DNA of 64,000 nt from an uncultured Cohaesibacter sp. Lineage in GTDB: Bacteria > Pseudomonadota > Alphaproteobacteria > Rhizobiales > Cohaesibacteraceae. The position numbers and the translations under genes are program-made. Under the pieces are notes generated by a model. The model had not been told where the DNA came from. It made no database searches and worked only from the letters and a program-made list of their open reading frames with translations. The stretch spans positions 2,086,775 to 2,150,774 of the forward strand of contig NZ_OY781091.1 of the NCBI RefSeq assembly GCF_963676275.1, in the 5' to 3' direction. Positions 32,586-40,146 of this stretch are shown piece after piece. Numbering within the stretch: position 1 is the stretch's first letter; each line of letters begins with the position of its first letter.

Positions 32586-34762
32586 TGGCGATGGAGCGCG
32601 ATACTCTCCATACTCAGGTAACCCAGACTGTCGTGCCGGGGCCTGAGGTGGAAGAAAATCCGGAAATGCATTTGCCAACCATGCGCGAGGATCTGGTTCT
32701 CTATCCACGATCGCGCGACAAGGGAGGGGCGCCATGCTGGTCACTCCACGACCCGGTAAGAAACCAGTTTTTCTATATCACGTGGCCTGCATTCGAAATT
32801 CTCCTGCGTTGGCGCATGGGATATGCGAGCAAGATCGCACAGCATATCGAGAATGGTACCAGCCTGGAATGCGATGAGGAAATGGTGGTCGAAGTCGCCC
32901 AGTTTCTTCAGAGCAACCAACTGGTTGAGAGCGCAACAGATGCCTATACCGACCATTTGCTGACGAGCGCCAGAAAACGGCGCGTCGGCTGGTTGAACTG
33001 GCTGTTGCACCATTATCTCTTTTTCAGGATACCGCTCATTCACCCCAATGGTTTTCTTGATACAACGATCCAATATGTCCGATGGATCGGGTCAAGATGG
33101 TTTTCTTTGCTCAGCGGGGTGGTTTTCTTCCTCGCGCTCATTCTGACGGCACGACAATGGAGCACTTTCTCGCGGACCTTTGTCGATAACATGTCCCTTT
33201 CCGGCTTTCTCTCTTTTGCCGCTTGTCTGGTGTTCGCCAAGATTTTCCATGAATTTGGCCACGCATATACCGCGAAGGCCTATGGCTGCAAGGTGCCCAC
33301 CATGGGGGTTGCATTCCTTGTGACCTGGCCCGTGCTATATACAGACGTCAATGATTCATGGAAGTTGCCCGATCACAAACAGCGGCTTTTGATCAGTGGG
33401 GCAGGGGTCGGCAGCGAATTGTTGCTGGCTGTCTGGTCGACATTCCTCTGGGCATGGTTGCCGGACGGAACCCCAATACGCACGGCGCTTTTCCTACTCG
33501 CCACAACAACGTGGATATCATCGGTTGCCATCAACCTGTCTCCCTTCATGCGGTTTGACGGCTATTTCCTGCTGATGGATCTGCTCGATATGCCAAATTT
33601 GCACCAGCGTTCTTTCGCGATTGCCCGTTGGCAAATCAGAGAGCTGCTGTTTGATCTGGGAGAGGATTGCCCTGAAGAGATGAGCCGACGGCGGCGCATC
33701 GGACTGACTCTCTTTGCCTTTGCCGTTTGGGCCTATCGTCTCGCGATTTTCCTCGGCATCGCACTCATTGTCTATCATTTTGTGGTCAAGATTGTCGGCA
33801 TTTTCCTATTCGCAATCGAAATCTGGTGGTTTGTCATCATGCCTGTTCTTTCCGAGCTCCGCACATGGATCCGTCTTGCGCCCGTGATCAGAAAAAGACG
33901 GCGAAGCCTGCTCACGTTCTGCGTGTTCGTGGTGCTGGTTGCTATCGGCTCCATTCCCTGGAACAGCAGAATTCTGGCTCCGGCAATCCAGAAAACCGAA
34001 AAGGCTTATGACGTTTATGTGCCGCTTTCTGCGGTTCTGAAAGACATCGATGTTGCGGCAGGGCAAGAGGTCAAGAAGGGCGATATTCTCGCCCGTTTTG
34101 AAAGTCCGGTGATCGACCAACGGCTTCAAAGTGCCAATCAGCAAATTGAAACCCTGTCTTATGAGCTTTCCGCCACCCATTTCAATGCGGATTACCGCAA
34201 GCGCAGCAAGTCGCTGCAAGAAGAAATGAAAACGGCGGAAGCAGAAAAGCGACTGGCTGAGGAGACCATAGCCCGCCTGACCCTGCGCGCGCCCTTCGAT
34301 GGAGCGGTCGCCGATCTGTCGCCGGAATATCAGCCCGGACAATGGATCAGCTCCAGTGACAGGCTGATGATCATTCGTTCCACCGGGCAAAGCGTTCTAG
34401 ATGCCTTTGTCAGGGAAGAAGACCTGCCCCGTATCAAGCCATCAGACAATGCGACTTTCATGCCTGAAGATAGTGCCAAACGATATAAGGTGACCGTATC
34501 GGCCATTGCTCCGCTTGCCATCCGCAGTCTGCCGGTGCTTGAACTGGCCTCGATCAATGGCGGGGATATCGACACCAGAAAAGAAGAGCATGCCCTGATC
34601 CCGGAACGGGCTCTCTATCAGGTCAGGCTGACAGGCGAGGCGTTGCCCTATGCCCGCTCTCGCATGCGCGGAGATGTCGTCATCTATGGCGAGAAAGAGA
34701 GCCTGCTTGGGCGGTTCTACCGCGCGGTTCTGGTGGTTCTGTTGCGCGAAGCGGGTATTTGA
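32585..34762 (+). CDS. PqqD-like / M50 site-2-protease-like / HlyD fusion membrane protein
   Basis: A 725-residue multidomain protein. Residues ~25-115 look like a PqqD-type winged helix (LVLYPRSRD, FYITWPAFEILLRW). A polytopic membrane domain follows with the zinc motif HEFGH (H222, E223, H226) and the second S2P-like motif INLSPFMRFDGY (Asp near 325). After a further membrane stretch (about 380-475) comes a periplasmic HlyD-like part (about 480-715) with VAAGQEVKKGDILARFESP, a coiled coil and LRAPFDGAVADLSPEYQPG. ATG 32585 overlaps the preceding stop by one base. It completes a five-gene run with no ABC ATPase, so the M50/HlyD fusion may itself be the inner-membrane exporter core or a processing protease. 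Confidence 0.85.
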   Translation: MAMERDTLHTQVTQTVVPGPEVEENPEMHLPTMREDLVLYPRSRDKGGAPCWSLHDPVRNQFFYITWPAFEILLRWRMGYASKIAQHIENGTSLECDEEMVVEVAQFLQSNQLVESATDAYTDHLLTSARKRRVGWLNWLLHHYLFFRIPLIHPNGFLDTTIQYVRWIGSRWFSLLSGVVFFLALILTARQWSTFSRTFVDNMSLSGFLSFAACLVFAKIFHEFGHAYTAKAYGCKVPTMGVAFLVTWPVLYTDVNDSWKLPDHKQRLLISGAGVGSELLLAVWSTFLWAWLPDGTPIRTALFLLATTTWISSVAINLSPFMRFDGYFLLMDLLDMPNLHQRSFAIARWQIRELLFDLGEDCPEEMSRRRRIGLTLFAFAVWAYRLAIFLGIALIVYHFVVKIVGIFLFAIEIWWFVIMPVLSELRTWIRLAPVIRKRRRSLLTFCVFVVLVAIGSIPWNSRILAPAIQKTEKAYDVYVPLSAVLKDIDVAAGQEVKKGDILARFESPVIDQRLQSANQQIETLSYELSATHFNADYRKRSKSLQEEMKTAEAEKRLAEETIARLTLRAPFDGAVADLSPEYQPGQWISSSDRLMIIRSTGQSVLDAFVREEDLPRIKPSDNATFMPEDSAKRYKVTVSAIAPLAIRSLPVLELASINGGDIDTRKEEHALIPERALYQVRLTGEALPYARSRMRGDVVIYGEKESLLGRFYRAVLVVLLREAGI

Positions 34763-35016
34763 TCTGCTTTTTATAATATCTGTGATATCTGCGAACAATC
34801 AGGTTCGCACTCCAGAATAAACGACTTGCCCTGCCTTTCGCGGTCTCGGGTGAGCCGAACATCTATGGACAATCCGCCCCATTCTCTTTAAGACGGTCCG
34901 CACCAACTGGCGCGACCCGATAATATCGGCATAGAGCGCCGTCTCGGACAGGCTCCCGATTTGGAATTGAAAGGCACGGCAAGTCATTGGAAAATATAAA
35001 AGAACAATATAAATCA

Positions 35017-35973
35017 ATGACAAAGGTCTTCTCGGTTGCGCCCATGATGGAGTGGACAGACCGTCATTGTCGTTACTTCCATCGGCTGCTGTCCGCAAGG
35101 GCATTGCTTTATACCGAGATGGTAACGGCACCTGCCATCATTCATGGAGATCGCGATCATCTGATAGGGTTTGACGCCGCCGAGCATCCTGTGGCGCAGC
35201 AATTGGGTGGTTCTGACCCCGAACAGTTGGCCGAGGCGACCCGGATATGTGCTGACTATGGTTATGACGAGATCAATCTCAATGTCGGCTGTCCGTCCGA
35301 CAGGGTGCAGTCGGGCATGTTCGGGGCCTGCCTGATGGCCGAGCCCGATCTGGTCGCCCGTTGCATCGAAGCGATGAAGGGGGCGACGAGTCTGCCTGTA
35401 ACGGTCAAATGCCGCATCGGGATTGACGAGCAGGATGAAGAACAGGCGCTCGATATCCTCGTTGACAAGGTGCTGGCCGCCGGTTGCGACGGGCTGACAG
35501 TCCATGCTCGCAAGGCCTGGCTGCAGGGGCTTAGCCCGAAGGAAAATCGCGATATTCCACCGCTCAATTATGATCGCGTCTATCGCCTCAAACAGCGGTT
35601 GGCTGACGTTCATGTCGCGATCAATGGCGGGGTGAAGACCATCGAAGACTGCCAGCTTCATCTTCAGCATGTCGATGGGGTCATGCTCGGTCGGGCTGCC
35701 TATCAGAATCCCGCATTGCTGGCCCATGTCGACAGCGCACTTTTCGGAGAAGGAGAGGCCGTCGACCCCTTCGGCGTGGCCGAGGCGATGATCCCCTATA
35801 TCGATAGGCATGTTGCGCGCGGCGGGCGCGTCAGTCAGGTAACCCGCCACATGATCGGACTGTTCCAGAGCAGGCCCGGCGCAAAGCGTTGGCGGCAAAT
35901 CCTGACGGTCGAATCCGTCAAGCCGGATGCGACATCTTCCCTGATACTGGATGCGCTTGCAGCCCTGCGCTGA
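35017..35973 (+). CDS. dusA: tRNA-dihydrouridine(20/20a) synthase DusA
   Basis: A 318-residue FMN-dependent Dus enzyme. FSVAPMMEWTDRHCRYF is the DusA N-terminus and INLNVGCPSDRVQSGMFGACLM holds the catalytic Cys. VKCRIGID, LTVHARKAWLQGLSPKENR and GVMLGRAAYQNP are also typical. It reduces uridines in the D-loop of tRNA. ATG 35017 is favoured over a TTG 30 bp upstream. Its TGA abuts the stop of the convergent aspartic protease gene with no gap. Confidence 0.96.
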   Translation: MTKVFSVAPMMEWTDRHCRYFHRLLSARALLYTEMVTAPAIIHGDRDHLIGFDAAEHPVAQQLGGSDPEQLAEATRICADYGYDEINLNVGCPSDRVQSGMFGACLMAEPDLVARCIEAMKGATSLPVTVKCRIGIDEQDEEQALDILVDKVLAAGCDGLTVHARKAWLQGLSPKENRDIPPLNYDRVYRLKQRLADVHVAINGGVKTIEDCQLHLQHVDGVMLGRAAYQNPALLAHVDSALFGEGEAVDPFGVAEAMIPYIDRHVARGGRVSQVTRHMIGLFQSRPGAKRWRQILTVESVKPDATSSLILDALAALR

Positions 35974-36660
35974 TCAGCGCGAAAAGGTGATGCTGTCCCC
36001 TTGAACGGACCAACTCTTCAACTGATCCAGATAGCTCATGCCAAGCAGGCTTTCCTCAAGGGCGCCTTCCTGCGCCACCATGGCGCGGACATTGCGTGCC
36101 TCGATACCGCCCACGGAAATGCGTTCCAGCATGATCGGGGCGGTGAAAGTGCGCCCGTTTGCCGTATTCACCGGCGACAGGAAGGACAGACTTCGGGTAT
36201 CAATACCGATGGCAGCCGCGTCTTGCTGTGTCAGAACGACAGCGCTTGCGCCGCTATCCACCAGCATGGGAACGGTTGAGCCATTGATCGTGGCGCGGAC
36301 CTGAAAATGCCCGTCCGCAGAACGACGGAAAGAGACGCTGCCGTCCGTTGAAACCATCGCCGTACCGGGCACCAGCTCTCCGGCTACACGGTCCACCAGC
36401 AAGCGGGCATCATCCTTGAAGCTGTAGCCAAGCACCAGCAATATGCCCAATGCCCCCCACATCAGAAGATATTTGAGGGATTTGAAAGCCGAGCCAGCTC
36501 TTCTGGCTCTGCGACCGGACAGCAGAAACAGCAGAAGGGTCGAGAGCAGGGCAACGCTGCCGATGGCTTCAATCGGATATCCGAACAATTCACCGGACTG
36601 ATGATTATACATCAGGACCGCGACTGCGGTGGCGACAATTCCCAAAAGGGCATAGAGCAA
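35974..36660 (-). CDS. TIGR02281-type clan AA aspartic protease, membrane-anchored
   Basis: A 228-residue protein. Hydrophobic helices lie near residues 3-18, 32-48 and 65-82, followed by a soluble retropepsin-like domain. The active-site motif is MLVDSGASAVVLT, in which DSGAS matches the D[ST]GAS signature, and LLGMSYLDQL is the family's second conserved segment. Single-lobed proteases of this type are common in alphaproteobacteria, but their substrates are unknown. Its stop directly touches the dusA stop; cobS lies 88 bp beyond its start. Confidence 0.85.
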   Translation of the reverse strand: MLYALLGIVATAVAVLMYNHQSGELFGYPIEAIGSVALLSTLLLFLLSGRRARRAGSAFKSLKYLLMWGALGILLVLGYSFKDDARLLVDRVAGELVPGTAMVSTDGSVSFRRSADGHFQVRATINGSTVPMLVDSGASAVVLTQQDAAAIGIDTRSLSFLSPVNTANGRTFTAPIMLERISVGGIEARNVRAMVAQEGALEESLLGMSYLDQLKSWSVQGDSITFSR

Positions 36661-36748
36661 GGCAACTCTCCAACATGAGCATAACTAGCAAGGATATAGG
36701 CAGGAGAAGATGTCATTTCCATGGAATTGGAAACAAGACATTCCCGCA

Positions 36749-37612
36749 TTAGCCAATCGAGGCAAAGAGAAGCAAGCCGATGCCGAAGAAAATCTCTCCA
36801 ACCTGTTGTGAGGCTCCGAGTACGTCGCCGGTTTGGCCCTTGATATGCAATCGAGCCAGATAGACCATCAGCAGGCTGGCAAGAACGAGCATGACAAAGG
36901 CAGAAATCCCGGCAGCCAGACCAAAATTGGGAACGATCATCAGGGCCGTGGCCAGCGCCCCCATGGCGATGGAAATGCCGTAGGATGTGGTCGAAGGGCG
37001 ACCAAGACCTGCTGAAAGGCCCGTAAGCCGCGCTGCGGGCAATGAGTGCCAGACATGCATGAGAGGCACCCGGGAAGCCACCCCTGCGGCCATATAGGCA
37101 ATGCCGCCAGTCATGACCCCGTAATTCTCAAAGAGATAATAGACAATGCTGATGCGCATGGTCAGAGACAGGAAAAGCGCGGTCGCGCCATAGCTGCCCA
37201 GCCGACTGTCCTTCATGATTTCAAGCTTGCGCGTGATGGTATGACCACCCCAGAAGCCGTCGGCAACATCCGACAGGCCGTCCTCATGCAGCCCGCCCGT
37301 CACGATGGCCATGGAAGCAATGGTCATGGCCGCGAGCAGAAGGGAGGGAAGGGGTGATGTCATCGCCAGCGCATTGAACAGGGTCGCCGGGATCAGCGCC
37401 AGAAAGGCCAGAATGAGCCCGATAAGCGGCATCGCCCGCGCGGTCCGCTTCATTTTGGGCATGCCTTCGCTGATTGTGCCCAGAAAAGAAGGCACGGGAA
37501 GACGGGTGAAGAAAGCCATGCAGTCCAGAATATCCTGCCACCAGTCAGACACATATTGAACGGCTCTATTGAAGAATGAGCGATTTTCATTTTGCGTGGA
37601 CATTTCAGGCAT
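36749..37612 (-). CDS. cobS: Adenosylcobinamide-GDP ribazoletransferase (cobalamin synthase)
   Basis: A 287-residue polytopic membrane enzyme. The early FFTRLPVPSFLG and the acidic active-site motif GGLHEDGLSDVADGFWGG are diagnostic, followed by EIMKDSRLGSYGA. It joins the lower-ligand nucleotide to adenosylcobinamide-GDP, the last ring-assembly step. ATG 37612 is chosen because AAAGGAGGAG precedes it; an open frame continues 47 codons upstream with no such site. It is divergent from cobT, the enzyme that supplies alpha-ribazole phosphate, across 257 bp. Confidence 0.94.
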   Translation of the reverse strand: MPEMSTQNENRSFFNRAVQYVSDWWQDILDCMAFFTRLPVPSFLGTISEGMPKMKRTARAMPLIGLILAFLALIPATLFNALAMTSPLPSLLLAAMTIASMAIVTGGLHEDGLSDVADGFWGGHTITRKLEIMKDSRLGSYGATALFLSLTMRISIVYYLFENYGVMTGGIAYMAAGVASRVPLMHVWHSLPAARLTGLSAGLGRPSTTSYGISIAMGALATALMIVPNFGLAAGISAFVMLVLASLLMVYLARLHIKGQTGDVLGASQQVGEIFFGIGLLLFASIG

Positions 37613-37869
37613 TTGCTCCTCCTTTGGAGCTTTGGTGGCTATTGCGTATTGCTCAGCGAAGCTTGGCTCAGTATATCTCGTGGCGACAATGATCTGAAAT
37701 GAGCAAATTAGGCAAGCTAAGGCAAGCGCTTTTCGCAAGAGCATGACCATCACGCAAAAGGCCTGTGACTTGTGGACCTGCTCACCTTTATATTCAGATT
37801 GGCAAATATCTGGCGGGCGCTGAACCTTTGCGTCGTCTGTCGTGCAAACATTTGAAAAGGTAGTAAAAT

Positions 37870-38883
37870 ATGATCTCGACTTCCTCTGCTCTTCCTTTCG
37901 ATGACATTCTGGCCCTGCTGGAAAAAATGCCCGAGCCGGACGAAGCGATCCGCGCCCAGGTTCGTGAGCGTGATGCCAATCTGACCAAACCGGCTGGCTC
38001 CATGGGCAAGCTGGAAGAGTTGGCCGAGTGGGTTGCCATTTGGCAGAATAACGCCAAGCCGCAAATCCTGCGCCCGCTCGTTGGAGTCTTTGCCTGCCAG
38101 CATGGCGTTGCCAAGCATAATGTTTCCGCTTTCCCGAATGAGCTGAACCAGTTGATGGTCGAGAATTTCAGCAAGGGTGGCGCTGCGATCAACCAGCTTT
38201 GCACGGCCTTCGATCTGGGCTTGAAAGTGTTTGATCTGGCCATTGAACATCCGACCGGCGACATTACCGTCGAGCCAGCTATGTCTGAAAAAGACTGCGT
38301 GGCGACCATGGCCTATGGCATGGAAGCGATTGCCGGTGGTACGGATCTGTTGTGCCTTGGCGAAATGGGTATTGGTAACACCACGATTTCCGCTGCCATT
38401 TTCGCAGCCCTGTTTGGTGGCTCGGCTGAAGAATGGTGTGGTCGCGGTTCGGGCGTTGATGATGAAGGCGTCAAGCGCAAGGTGGACGTGGTCAACAAGG
38501 CGCTTGAAACCCACAAGGATTATCTCGACAAGCCTCTGGAAGTGCTGGCCCGTCTTGGTGGTCGCGAGTTCGCGGCAATGGCAGGTGCGGTGCTCGCTGC
38601 ACGCATCAACCATGTGCCGGTGATCGTCGATGGTTTCAATACCACCGCCGCCGTTGCCGTGCTTCACAAGCTCGATCCGCGCACGCTGGATCACTGCATC
38701 TTCTCCCATTGCTCTGCAGAAGGCGCCCATCGCCGCGCTCTGGATGCCATGGGCAAAACCGCGCTTCTTGATCTGGGCTTCCGTCTGGGCGAGGGGACCG
38801 GGGCAGCTGTTGCCGCCGGTATCGCCAAGGCCGCCTGCCAGATGCATAACGGCATGGCCACATTCGCCGACATCGGGCTTTGA
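37870..38883 (+). CDS. cobT: Nicotinate-nucleotide-dimethylbenzimidazole phosphoribosyltransferase
   Basis: A 337-residue CobT. Motifs include LTKPAGSMGKLEELA, FACQHGVAKHNVSAFP, CLGEMGIGNTTISAA, CGRGSGVDDEG and the catalytic Glu in LGEGTGAA (E308). It transfers phosphoribose from nicotinate mononucleotide to dimethylbenzimidazole, making the lower ligand that CobS attaches. The divergent cobS-cobT gap has no recognisable cobalamin-riboswitch core. A perfect 10-bp terminator hairpin follows at 38931. Confidence 0.96.
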   Translation: MISTSSALPFDDILALLEKMPEPDEAIRAQVRERDANLTKPAGSMGKLEELAEWVAIWQNNAKPQILRPLVGVFACQHGVAKHNVSAFPNELNQLMVENFSKGGAAINQLCTAFDLGLKVFDLAIEHPTGDITVEPAMSEKDCVATMAYGMEAIAGGTDLLCLGEMGIGNTTISAAIFAALFGGSAEEWCGRGSGVDDEGVKRKVDVVNKALETHKDYLDKPLEVLARLGGREFAAMAGAVLAARINHVPVIVDGFNTTAAVAVLHKLDPRTLDHCIFSHCSAEGAHRRALDAMGKTALLDLGFRLGEGTGAAVAAGIAKAACQMHNGMATFADIGL

Positions 38884-38930
38884 GCCAAAAAGACCAATTC
38901 ACCTGAATTGGATTGCACTGAACAATGATG

Positions 38931-38955
38931 CAAAGCCGGCGCAATGCCGGCTTTG
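38931..38955 (+). terminator. Terminator hairpin after cobT
   Basis: CAAAGCCGGC (38931-38940) and GCCGGCTTTG (38946-38955) form a perfect 10-bp stem with a 5-nt loop, 47 bp after the cobT stop. The T-tract is short. Confidence 0.75.
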
Positions 38956-39034
38956 TCATATCTTGTAGCCGAAGAATGATGCCGGGCTCTTTACCGACAT
39001 GATCCGCGCTGCTAAATTGGAAAAAGCCTATCCA

Positions 39035-39135
39035 TGTTCAGCTAGGGTTCCGCTGCAAATGCAGGTCTGGACCGAGCGCTGCTATGAGCCCAAGTGGGCA
39101 GACACCTGAAAGATCAAAAGACTAGGGGGGATGGA
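39035..39135 (+). ncRNA. ykkC-family riboswitch (probably guanidine-I class)
   Basis: CTAGGGTTCCG (39042-39052) is the ykkC 5' core. It is followed by a hairpin CTGC-AAAT-GCAG and then GTCTGGACCGAG (39065-39076), matching the conserved GGUCCGAG element. The distal half has a second stem, GACACC and AAAAGACTAGGGGGG (39116-39130), like the conserved AUAAAAGCCCGGGAG. It sits about 60 bp upstream of an EamA/DMT transporter gene. Most ykkC RNAs of this form sense guanidine and control exporters; ppGpp, PRPP and ADP subclasses also exist and cannot be excluded by eye. Confidence 0.82.
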
Positions 39136-39176
39136 AAGGGCACGCTAGGCGTGCGCCCATTCTGAAGTCTTTTTTT
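39116..39176 (+). terminator. Riboswitch expression-platform terminator
   Basis: AAAAGACT (39116-39123), part of the riboswitch 3' core, is complementary to AGTCTTTT (39166-39173), which runs into a T-tract (39170-39176). An inner GC hairpin (GGGC at 39138-39141 with GCCC at 39155-39158) extends it. Ligand binding should hold the AAAAG segment in the aptamer and prevent this terminator, giving an ON switch. Confidence 0.7.
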
Positions 39177-39190
39177 GAAAGGTGATCATT

Positions 39191-40045
39191 ATGTCCCTCC
39201 TTGGTTTTTTGCTGGTGTTGGCCGCTGCCGTCTGCCATGCGACATGGAATTTCTTTGTAAAGCGGATCAATGCCGGACCGGAGCTGGTCTGGACCTTTTC
39301 CCTTATCACTGTCGTGATCTATGCTCCGCTGGCGCTCTATTTCTTCTTCCAGATGCCAGCATTCACCATTACCAATGCCGGCTTCATCATCGGCAGCTGT
39401 GTGCTGCATCTTGGTTATTTCCTGCTGTTGCAGCGGGGCTATCGCACCGGCGATCTGTCTGTTGTCTATCCCACAGCACGGGCAACCGGCCCGATGCTCT
39501 CGACCATTTTTGCGATAGTGATCCTGGGTGAACAGGCCTCATTGCAAAGCGCAGCCGGGGCTTTGGTGATTATCTTCGGTGTGCTTAATCTGTCCGGCGG
39601 TCTGAGGGTCAGGTCGCTTGAGCAGGCATCTTCATTGCTGTTTGGTGTTGCAGCCGGAACGCTGATTGGCAGCTATACGGTTTGGGATGCCTACGCGGTT
39701 TCTGTTTTGGCGCTGCCTCCCTTGCTGCTCGATTATTGCTCAAGCCTTGGCCGAGCCTTTCTGCTGGCACCAGTGGCTGCCAGACGCACCGGCTCCATTG
39801 CCAGTATTTGGCGCGAGCATAAGCTCGGGCTCTTCGTCATCGCGATATTCAATCCGCTCGCCTATATTCTGGCTCTCATAGCCATGACTTTCACCCCGGT
39901 GATCTATATCGCGCCGATCAGGGAAATCAGCGTGGTTCTGACCGTATTGCTGGGGAGCCTGTTGTTGGGAGAAGGGAAGTTGAAAGCCCGTCTCTTGTGG
40001 TCCTGCGTCATACTTGCCGGTGTCTCATTGCTGGCAAGTGCCTGA
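39191..40045 (+). CDS. EamA/DMT-family transporter under ykkC riboswitch control
   Basis: A 284-residue protein with about ten hydrophobic helices in two EamA halves, starting SLLGFLLVLAAAVCHATWNF, a typical EamA first helix. VVYPTARATGPMLSTIFA and FTPVIYIAPIREISVVLT are paired family motifs. ATG 39191 follows GAAAGGTGATC. The upstream ykkC-type element suggests the substrate is guanidine or a related cation, or that expression follows a nucleotide signal; the transporter sequence itself does not define the substrate. It is convergent with the histidine kinase gene. Confidence 0.87.
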   Translation: MSLLGFLLVLAAAVCHATWNFFVKRINAGPELVWTFSLITVVIYAPLALYFFFQMPAFTITNAGFIIGSCVLHLGYFLLLQRGYRTGDLSVVYPTARATGPMLSTIFAIVILGEQASLQSAAGALVIIFGVLNLSGGLRVRSLEQASSLLFGVAAGTLIGSYTVWDAYAVSVLALPPLLLDYCSSLGRAFLLAPVAARRTGSIASIWREHKLGLFVIAIFNPLAYILALIAMTFTPVIYIAPIREISVVLTVLLGSLLLGEGKLKARLLWSCVILAGVSLLASA

Positions 40046-40078
40046 TGGAAGCGCAGAAGAAGCTATATAGCCATGATG

Positions 40079-40105
40079 ACAAGTCTTCCCAGTGGGGAGA
40101 CTTGT
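40079..40105. terminator. 12-bp hairpin between convergent transporter and histidine kinase genes
   Basis: ACAAGTCTTCCC (40079-40090) pairs with GGGGAGACTTGT (40094-40105), with one T-G wobble and a 3-nt loop. The palindromic layout suits termination from both sides, although T-tracts are weak. Confidence 0.6.
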
Positions 40106-40146
40106 TCTGGTCCCTCGGACCTTGCGAGCAATCGCCCGTAAGGCTG

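Noticed and set aside
37613..37753. N-terminal extension of CobS
   Set aside because: The frame is open for 47 more codons, but a near-perfect ribosome site immediately before ATG 37612 and family length favour the shorter form.
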